Below, piece after piece: positions 6,652 to 11,026 of a stretch of DNA of 11,026 nt. Numbering within the stretch: position 1 is the first letter of the stretch; the number at the start of each line of letters is the position of its first letter. Source of the DNA: an uncultured Clostridia bacterium (GTDB lineage Bacteria; Bacillota; Clostridia; Oscillospirales; Ruminococcaceae); assembly GCA_938014855.1 (NCBI GenBank), contig CALLQM010000261.1, positions 1-11,026 on the forward strand. The letters run 5' to 3'. A model generated the notes under the pieces. That model was given only the letters and a program-made list of their open reading frames with translations. It was not told the origin of the DNA and did not search any database. The position numbers were made by a program, and so were the translations under genes.

Positions 6652-7529
6652 TACGCATCGCCTCTTTCACGCAAACAATTTTCGATCGTCTCCAAGATGT
6701 ATTCACCCGCTGAAATAGGACTTATTTTTCCCGGCAGAGAAAGTGCCCAAATTGTTTTGACGCCTAATTCTCCCGCCGCATCCAAATCAATTCCTCCCGG
6801 TCGGGAAGCAAGATCAATCAGCAGAGTTGTATCTCGAATCAAGCTTAGTTCTTTTCGTTTTAGCACTTTTGCAGGTACCGTATTGAAAATAAGGTCTGCT
6901 TTCGGCAATGCATACTTTAAATCTTGAAACGGTACGGGCTGACAGCCTTCCGTTTCAATCTGTGCTAAATCACCGTATTTGCGTGCCGCGGCCGATACTC
7001 GCGCACCCATCCCATTTAAAATCTTCATCAAGGACTTGGCAATGCGGCCATGACCAATCACTAGACAGTTTGAACCTAAAATTGCAACAGGCTGTTCCTC
7101 AATTGCAATTGCAATTGCCGCTTCTGCTGTGATTGCCGCATTTTTGACTGCTAATTCTTCCCGCTTTAAATAGTCCGTAATGGAATGCCCGCATTGCGTC
7201 GCAAGTTCCACCGACGAACCTACTTTTCCTGCAAAAATCTCAGTTCCGGGTTGGATTGCTTCTAAACAATCTTTTAATGACAGCTTTTGCTTAGAAAATG
7301 GAGCATTTACATAAACATCATCCACCGAAAGTGGCAGAGGAAGAATCACGACATCACAGCGTGCAAGCACCTTTTGGATCGGTTCTTCGCAAATCAGATC
7401 CTGCTGAAGTGTCGGATTTTCCTCCAACAACAGCGCATAAACCCTCTTGCCATCAGCCGCGATTCGGTTCGCAATGTACGCTTGCCGCAAATCTCCACCA
7501 ATTACAGCATAAGTTTTATATGGAATCAT
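6651..7529 (-). CDS. spoVFA: Dipicolinate synthase subunit A
   Basis: The 292-residue protein, of normal family length, opens with MIPYKTYAVIGGDLRQAYIA, the conserved SpoVFA/DpaA start. It has a central NAD(P)-binding Rossmann motif (VIGHGRIAKSLMKILNGMGA, about 157-176) and the LIDLASRPGGIDLDAA and ALSLPGKISPISAGEYI segments near the end. It is the nucleotide-binding oxidoreductase subunit of dipicolinate synthase. I chose the ATG at 7529 because GGGGG lies 8 nt before it. The in-frame ATG at 7571 would add 14 poorly fitting residues and would lie in the likely promoter. It is co-transcribed with spoVFB. Confidence 0.96.
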   Translation of the reverse strand: MIPYKTYAVIGGDLRQAYIANRIAADGKRVYALLLEENPTLQQDLICEEPIQKVLARCDVVILPLPLSVDDVYVNAPFSKQKLSLKDCLEAIQPGTEIFAGKVGSSVELATQCGHSITDYLKREELAVKNAAITAEAAIAIAIEEQPVAILGSNCLVIGHGRIAKSLMKILNGMGARVSAAARKYGDLAQIETEGCQPVPFQDLKYALPKADLIFNTVPAKVLKRKELSLIRDTTLLIDLASRPGGIDLDAAGELGVKTIWALSLPGKISPISAGEYILETIENCLRERGDA

Positions 7530-7570
7530 AAAAATAACCCCCATAGTTTTCTGACATCTTTCAGATACCA

Positions 7571-7598
7571 TATCCTATGAGGGCTGATAATTTTGGGT
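7571..7598 (-). promoter_or_regulatory. Sigma-K-like (mother-cell) promoter of spoVFAB
   Basis: On the minus strand CATAGGATA (7579-7571) matches the sigma-K -10 pattern CATAnnnTA exactly, and an AC (7598-7597) lies 17 bp upstream as the short -35 element. The leader to the ATG at 7529 would be about 35 nt. Late mother-cell expression is what dipicolinate synthesis needs. No sigma-A promoter was seen in this gap. No terminator lies between it and the carboxypeptidase gene, so read-through is also possible. Confidence 0.6.
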
Positions 7599-7604
7599 GA
7601 TTAT

Positions 7605-9029
7605 TCAGAGTTTGTCCTGGTCAATCACTTTCATTTTATTTTTGTGCGCTTTGTCCATTGTTACATCAATAATTTTGACTGATGAGGTAGAATTCTTTCG
7701 TTTAATTGGTTGTCCTGAACGAATTTTCCGCCTCATTTTTGCACGATAACAGCGAAGGACATACAATCTCAGCAAAAGAATTCCTGCAACAGCAATTAAA
7801 AATAAAATGAGCAAAGAACTTCCAATTGTAATCCAAATTTTATTATAATTTATTTTTTTCTCTGCCGGAACAGGCTCTATATCTGTCTCAAATACAGGGG
7901 TATTTGCTGTTTTTTTGCTGAGCGGAAAAATTCCGACGGTTGTATTCATAAATGTTCCGGCACTCTCCGGTGCCTTTAACATTACGGTTGGGTTCTGAGC
8001 ATCGGCTGTATTTAATTCATAGGTTAAATCTTGTACATTGATTGTATTTGGCAACAGAATCGGCATATCAGACTCTGCAAAAAAGGATTCCTCCGGCTGG
8101 GAAGAAAGGCTTTCAGCCGATGAGGTCGACCCAAAAAAATCTGCCGGTACGTTTACTCTTTTAAAATTTTGGAAGCCATAATCAAGCAGTGCTGTTGAAT
8201 CCTTAAACTCTGCATCGACGGTTCCGGACGCTTTAAATACAACGCAGATCAGCGTGATGCCATTTTGTTCCGCCAGTGTCACAAGTGTTTTCCCCGCTTC
8301 TTCTGTCCATCCGGTCTTTCCGGCAAATGCACCGGGATACGTATCATTCAGGCAAAACATATATTGCCTGTTACGAAGTTTGCGGGTGTCTTTCTGTTTG
8401 TTGGTGGGAGGAATTTCGTAATACGGGGTTCCTGCCAATTGCCGAAATTGGGGATAGGTGAGTCCTTCTTTCGTAATGAGTGCCATATCATATGCCGATG
8501 TATAGTGGTTGTCATCCGGCAGACCATTTGCATTGGTGAAGTGCGTATCTTTTGCACCAAGCTTTAACGCTCTATCGTTCATCATTTCGGCAAAATTTTT
8601 AATAGTTCCCGCCAAATTAATGGCAACTGCATTTGCGGCATCGTTTGCAGATTCGACCATCATGGCATATTCCGCCTGCTCAAATGTAATCTGTTCCCCT
8701 TGGGTTAAAGCAATATGAGTGGTATTGCGCGGAACGGTTTTTACACATTCATCATTAATGGTAACAATATCGGACGGATTGCCTTTTTCCATTGCCAACA
8801 GCAAAGTCATCAGTTTTGTGGTGGATGCGGGATATTTTTTCGCATGCATCTGTTTCCCGTAAATTACCTGTCCCGTATCTGCATCCATAAGCACCGCAGC
8901 TTGTGAATACAGTGATGGCGGTGTTGGAGTCTCCTCAACCATAGGAGCCTCTTGTGCCATGATTATGTAATTCGGAGCGATTGTCATTACCAGCACTGCC
9001 GCCAGCAAACAGATAATCTTTTGAATCAT
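7605..9029 (-). CDS. dacF: D-alanyl-D-alanine carboxypeptidase (peptidase S11, DacF-type) with C-terminal membrane anchor
   Basis: The 474-residue low-molecular-weight penicillin-binding protein starts with a signal peptide (about 1-25). The S11 catalytic domain has the three active-site motifs: STTK (S69-K72), SAN (S127-N129) and KTG (K238-G240). It removes the terminal D-Ala from peptidoglycan pentapeptides outside the membrane, limiting cross-linking. After the catalytic part come a Ser/Glu-rich linker (about 300-320), a beta-rich segment, one membrane helix (about 397-424) and a basic cytoplasmic tail of about 50 residues. This differs from the amphipathic C-terminal helix of PBP5-type enzymes. 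AGAGG precedes the ATG by 8 nt. The dacF name rests on resemblance and on the sporulation neighbours; a housekeeping DacA-like role is possible. Confidence 0.93.
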   Translation of the reverse strand: MIQKIICLLAAVLVMTIAPNYIIMAQEAPMVEETPTPPSLYSQAAVLMDADTGQVIYGKQMHAKKYPASTTKLMTLLLAMEKGNPSDIVTINDECVKTVPRNTTHIALTQGEQITFEQAEYAMMVESANDAANAVAINLAGTIKNFAEMMNDRALKLGAKDTHFTNANGLPDDNHYTSAYDMALITKEGLTYPQFRQLAGTPYYEIPPTNKQKDTRKLRNRQYMFCLNDTYPGAFAGKTGWTEEAGKTLVTLAEQNGITLICVVFKASGTVDAEFKDSTALLDYGFQNFKRVNVPADFFGSTSSAESLSSQPEESFFAESDMPILLPNTINVQDLTYELNTADAQNPTVMLKAPESAGTFMNTTVGIFPLSKKTANTPVFETDIEPVPAEKKINYNKIWITIGSSLLILFLIAVAGILLLRLYVLRCYRAKMRRKIRSGQPIKRKNSTSSVKIIDVTMDKAHKNKMKVIDQDKL

Positions 9030-9079
9030 ATAAAAAACCTCTATCGAAATTTTAACAATTTATTAATAATGAGAATTCA

Positions 9080-9110
9080 ATTATACCATATTTTGTAGAT
9101 TAAATGTGAA
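9080..9110 (-). promoter_or_regulatory. Extended -10 sigma-A promoter of the carboxypeptidase gene
   Basis: On the minus strand a perfect TATAAT (9085-9080) has TGG directly upstream (extended -10). A TTCACA lies at 19 bp, longer than ideal. The leader to the ATG at 9029 would be about 45 nt. A vegetative promoter argues that this carboxypeptidase is not made only in sporulation. Confidence 0.65.
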
Positions 9111-9133
9111 ATAAATGTAAAAACCACAAGCAA

Positions 9134-9157
9134 AAAGGAACCCCTAGGGGTTCCTTT
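9134..9157 (-). terminator. Rho-independent terminator of spoVG, overlapping its stop codon
   Basis: A 24-bp near-complete palindrome (arms of 11 bp, AAAGGAACCCC and its complement, around TA) is followed on the minus strand by TTTTT. The spoVG stop codon TAG is at 9146-9144, inside the centre of the hairpin, so the last four sense codons form one arm of the stem. Confidence 0.9.
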
Positions 9158-9452
9158 GTTCATTCTCTTGATATTCATGTTCCTGCGTTTGCAAATGTGC
9201 GATATGTTCCTTATAAGCGGTAAGAATCTTATCCTCCATCAAATGGCGTGCCCCGGTAGTAATCGGATGGGCAATATCACGAAAAGTCCCGTTTTCATCT
9301 CTTCGGCTTGGCATTGCTACAAATAAACGCTCCGGTCCCTCAATCACTTTGACATCGTGCACGTCAAATTCTTCGTCAATGGTTAGTGAAACAAGCGCTC
9401 GGAGCCGTGTATCATGATAGGTGCGGCGGATTTTTATATCGGTAATTGTCAT
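9144..9452 (-). CDS. spoVG: SpoVG, RNA/DNA-binding regulator
   Basis: The 102-residue protein starts MTITDIKIRRTYHDTRLRAL and contains EGPERLFVAMPSRRDENGTF and RDIAHPITT, the SpoVG family core, followed by a charged, Glu/Gln-rich tail. SpoVG proteins are small nucleic-acid-binding regulators affecting septation, sporulation and envelope functions in Firmicutes. The ATG at 9452 follows AGGAGG by 10 nt. The frame stays open far upstream to 9896, but that stretch has no SpoVG similarity and no ribosome binding site in the right place, so it is not coding. It is divergent from murC and is ended by a terminator overlapping its stop. Confidence 0.95.
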   Translation of the reverse strand: MTITDIKIRRTYHDTRLRALVSLTIDEEFDVHDVKVIEGPERLFVAMPSRRDENGTFRDIAHPITTGARHLMEDKILTAYKEHIAHLQTQEHEYQENEQRNP

Positions 9453-9531
9453 GCTTGCATTTCCTCCTAAATGTTTGTCAATGATAGTATTTGGCAGGGC
9501 GCGGACACTTATACAACAAGAACTTGTCCTC

Positions 9532-9560
9532 TTGAATTTTTCACAAAAACATCCTATACT
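9532..9560 (+). promoter_or_regulatory. Candidate sigma-A promoter of murC
   Basis: TTGAAT (9532-9537) and TATACT (9555-9560) are 17 bp apart on the plus strand. Transcription would start near 9567, about 220 nt before the chosen murC start. No better promoter was found closer to murC. Confidence 0.55.
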
Positions 9561-9613
9561 GGATAAGATAAAAATGATTAACAAAAATCTTTCATAAATT
9601 CCGGCAACCTGTA

Positions 9614-9657
9614 CAGGCATTGGTTTTGATTTTATGAATTTTTGATTGCAATGCCTG
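9614..9657 (+). repeat. 9-bp inverted repeat in the murC leader
   Basis: CAGGCATTG (9614-9622) and CAATGCCTG (9649-9657) are perfectly complementary around a 26-nt A+T-rich loop. In RNA this would be a hairpin near the 5' end of the murC message; in DNA it could be a protein-binding site. Confidence 0.6.
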
Positions 9658-9665
9658 ACATTATC

Positions 9666-9702
9666 CACATCAAAAAAGCACAATTGCCGCTTTATTGATG
9701 TG
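9666..9702 (+). repeat. 13-bp hairpin with one mismatch in the murC leader
   Basis: CACATCAA (9666-9673) pairs with TTGATGTG (9695-9702) and, after a single A-A mismatch, AAAGC (9675-9679) pairs with GCTTT (9689-9693), leaving a 9-nt loop. It follows the previous stem by 8 nt. No T-run follows, so it is not a terminator. Confidence 0.65.
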
Positions 9703-9788
9703 CACGCTTCCGCCATTATTCTTCGCGTGGTGGAAAACATTATTACAATCTTTTTGTGCCGGCGCGAAGCGGCAGAATGGAGCTTGCA

Positions 9789-11026
9789 ATGTTTGACGGA
9801 AAACTGCTGGAGAATGCAAAACATATTCATTTTATAGGAGTCGGCGGTTCGGGAATGTATCCTCTTGTCCAAATTCTGCATGGTAAAGGCTATCACATTT
9901 CCGGAAGTGACAACAATGAAACCGATACTCTTTCATATGAACGAAAAATGGGCGTAGAAGTTTTTTTGGGTCAGCGAGCGGAAAATATTTCCGGTGCAGA
10001 TCTAATTGTATATACCGCCGCAATTATGGACGACAACCCCGAACTTTGTGCCGCAAAAGCAAGTGGAATCCCCACAATTGAGCGTGCAGAACTATTGGGT
10101 TATCTTACTACACAGTATCAAGACTGCATCTGCGTTTGCGGAACCCACGGCAAAACCACAACCACTTCCATGCTCACCCAAATTCTTGTTGGTGCCGGGC
10201 TGGATCCTACTGTCGTCATTGGCGGAAAACTTCCGCTGATCCACGGAAGCGGTCGTGTGGGAAAGAGCGAGCATATGGTATGTGAAGCGTGTGAATTTCA
10301 CGATCACTTTTTACAGCTTGCCCCCGATATCGCGGTCATTTTAAATGTTGACGCCGATCACTTGGACTATTTCGGTACGCTTGAAAATGTCATCCGCTCT
10401 TTCCATCAATTTGCGTCGATGGCAACAAAAACGATCATCTATTATGGAGACGATGCCAATACAATGAAAGCGGTAAAAGGAATTACCGGCAAAAAGCTCA
10501 TCTCGTTTGGCTGGTCGGATCAATGCGACATCTTCCCCGCTAATATTGTTCATGAAGGTGCGCAATCCTCGTTTGATCTGCATGCTTTTGGAAAACAGAT
10601 TGGTCGTTTTACCATACATGTTCCCGGTCGGCACAATATTTTAAATGCGGCAGCGGCAATTGCCGCTTCTCTCGAAGCAGGCGCTTCCAGCGAACAAATT
10701 CAAGAACATTTGGCGCAGTTCCGCGGTGCGGGAAGACGGTTTGAAATTCTTGGAACTGTTCGCGGAATTACGATTGCAGACGATTATGCACATCACCCCG
10801 CCGAACTTGCAGTCACACTCAAAGCCGCCAAGGAACTGCATTTTAACAAAGTTTGGGCGGTATTCCAGCCGTTTACGTATACACGCACCAAATTGTTGAT
10901 GGACGATTTTGCAAAGGCTCTTTCGTTAGCAGATCACGTCGTGATGTCCGAAATTATGGGAAGCCGTGAAAAAAATACGGATGGCGTTTATACCAGCCAA
11001 TTGGCTGAAAAAATTCCGGGCTCAAT
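9789..11026 (+). CDS. murC: UDP-N-acetylmuramate-L-alanine ligase (partial, C-terminus off window)
   Basis: The frame is open for 412 codons to the window edge, most of the usual 440-460. Motifs in order: HIHFIGVGGSGM (13-23), the UDP-binding N-terminal loop; GTHGKTTTT (118-126), the ATP-binding P-loop of Mur ligases; NVDADHLDYFG (186-196); VPGRHNILNAAAA; GAGRRFE (313-319); ADDYAHHPAE (330-339); and FQPFTYTRT. The enzyme adds L-Ala to UDP-MurNAc, the first peptide step of cytoplasmic peptidoglycan precursor synthesis. The usual EADESD motif reads EACEFHD here (166-172), resembling a clostridial variant. The start at 9789 is preceded by GGAG at 6 nt; the in-frame ATG at 9777 has only a weak site. 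The gene is divergent from spoVG. Confidence 0.95.
   Translation, partial: MFDGKLLENAKHIHFIGVGGSGMYPLVQILHGKGYHISGSDNNETDTLSYERKMGVEVFLGQRAENISGADLIVYTAAIMDDNPELCAAKASGIPTIERAELLGYLTTQYQDCICVCGTHGKTTTTSMLTQILVGAGLDPTVVIGGKLPLIHGSGRVGKSEHMVCEACEFHDHFLQLAPDIAVILNVDADHLDYFGTLENVIRSFHQFASMATKTIIYYGDDANTMKAVKGITGKKLISFGWSDQCDIFPANIVHEGAQSSFDLHAFGKQIGRFTIHVPGRHNILNAAAAIAASLEAGASSEQIQEHLAQFRGAGRRFEILGTVRGITIADDYAHHPAELAVTLKAAKELHFNKVWAVFQPFTYTRTKLLMDDFAKALSLADHVVMSEIMGSREKNTDGVYTSQLAEKIPGS

Larger units (their letters stand above)
9453..9788. other. Divergent spoVG-murC intergenic region (336 bp)
   Basis: This gap holds the upstream control of spoVG (leftward) and the promoter and long leader of murC (rightward). 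The murC leader (about 9567-9788) carries several inverted repeats: two stems listed separately, plus CTTCGCG (9721-9727) with CGCGAAG (9763-9769) and GCCGCTT (9686-9692) with AAGCGGC (9767-9773). The last two compete for the same bases. For spoVG I see only a weak candidate promoter (TTCAAG, 17 bp, TATAAG on the minus strand). No T-box signature or convincing leader peptide was found. Confidence 0.6.

Noticed and set aside
9052..9058. TTAACAA half-sites for Rex here and at 9578-9584.
   Set aside because: Neither has a matching second arm at the right distance, and both lie in A+T-rich sequence.
9500..9565. A sigma-H promoter for spoVG, as in Bacillus subtilis (minus-strand ATAGGATGT matches the -35 pattern).
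   Set aside because: No GAAT-type -10 element occurs 14-15 bp downstream; the nearest GAAA is only 5 bp away.
9651..9698. A 15-codon leader peptide (MPDIIHIKKAQLPLY) in the murC leader.
   Set aside because: It has no ribosome binding site, and its codons coincide with the hairpin sequences, which explain the order better.
9721..9775. A T-box-like leader before murC (GCGTGGTGG).
   Set aside because: It does not match the T-box core sequence, and no terminator/antiterminator pair follows.
9453..9896. Open frame running 148 codons upstream of spoVG in the same frame.
   Set aside because: It has no SpoVG similarity, is antisense to the murC start and leader, and the strong ribosome binding site belongs to the ATG at 9452.

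Overview
The window looks like chromosomal DNA from an anaerobic, endospore-forming Clostridia member. Both dipicolinate synthase subunits, SpoVG and a DacF-type carboxypeptidase point to sporulation. A PAS-linked [FeFe]-hydrogenase-like sensor and a Rex-type operator point to fermentative, H2-related redox control. The MurC core motif (EACEF instead of EADES) is also of a clostridial kind. A family-level placement such as Oscillospiraceae is only a guess. Base composition looks even throughout, and I saw no insertion sequence, CRISPR array, tRNA or rRNA.

Layout. Everything from 1 to 9452 reads on the minus strand; the last gene reads on the plus strand. In minus-strand transcription order the units are: (a) spoVG (9452-9144), ending in a terminator that overlaps its own stop codon; (b) a D-Ala-D-Ala carboxypeptidase (9029-7605); (c) spoVFA-spoVFB (7529-6085), with a sigma-K-like promoter in front and two hairpins behind; (d) a small YgjP-type metallopeptidase (5919-5395) with its own promoter; (e) a three-gene redox-signalling operon (5290-2174): a thioredoxin-fold [2Fe-2S] protein, a HydS-like [FeFe]-hydrogenase/PAS protein and a SpoIIE-type PP2C phosphatase, with a near-perfect Rex operator in its promoter and a terminator at its end; (f) a MurR/RpiR-family regulator overlapping an HI0933-type flavoprotein (2006-1), the latter cut by the window edge. 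On the plus strand, murC (from 9789, cut by the right edge) follows a long leader rich in inverted repeats.

How they fit together. spoVG, the carboxypeptidase, spoVF and murC all concern cell envelope and spore formation: murC makes peptidoglycan precursor, the carboxypeptidase trims it, and SpoVFAB makes dipicolinic acid for the spore core. The hydrogenase-like operon is a separate redox/H2 sensing module. Its Fe-S small protein could exchange electrons with HydS, the PAS domain would pass on the state, and the phosphatase would be the output. Rex would switch the module on when NADH/NAD+ is high. No catalytic hydrogenase and no kinase lies beside it in this window, so partner and target are unknown.

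Start sites were re-chosen for several genes from ribosome binding sites and promoters: the regulator at 2006, the [2Fe-2S] protein at 5290, spoVFA at 7529, spoVG at 9452 and murC at 9789.
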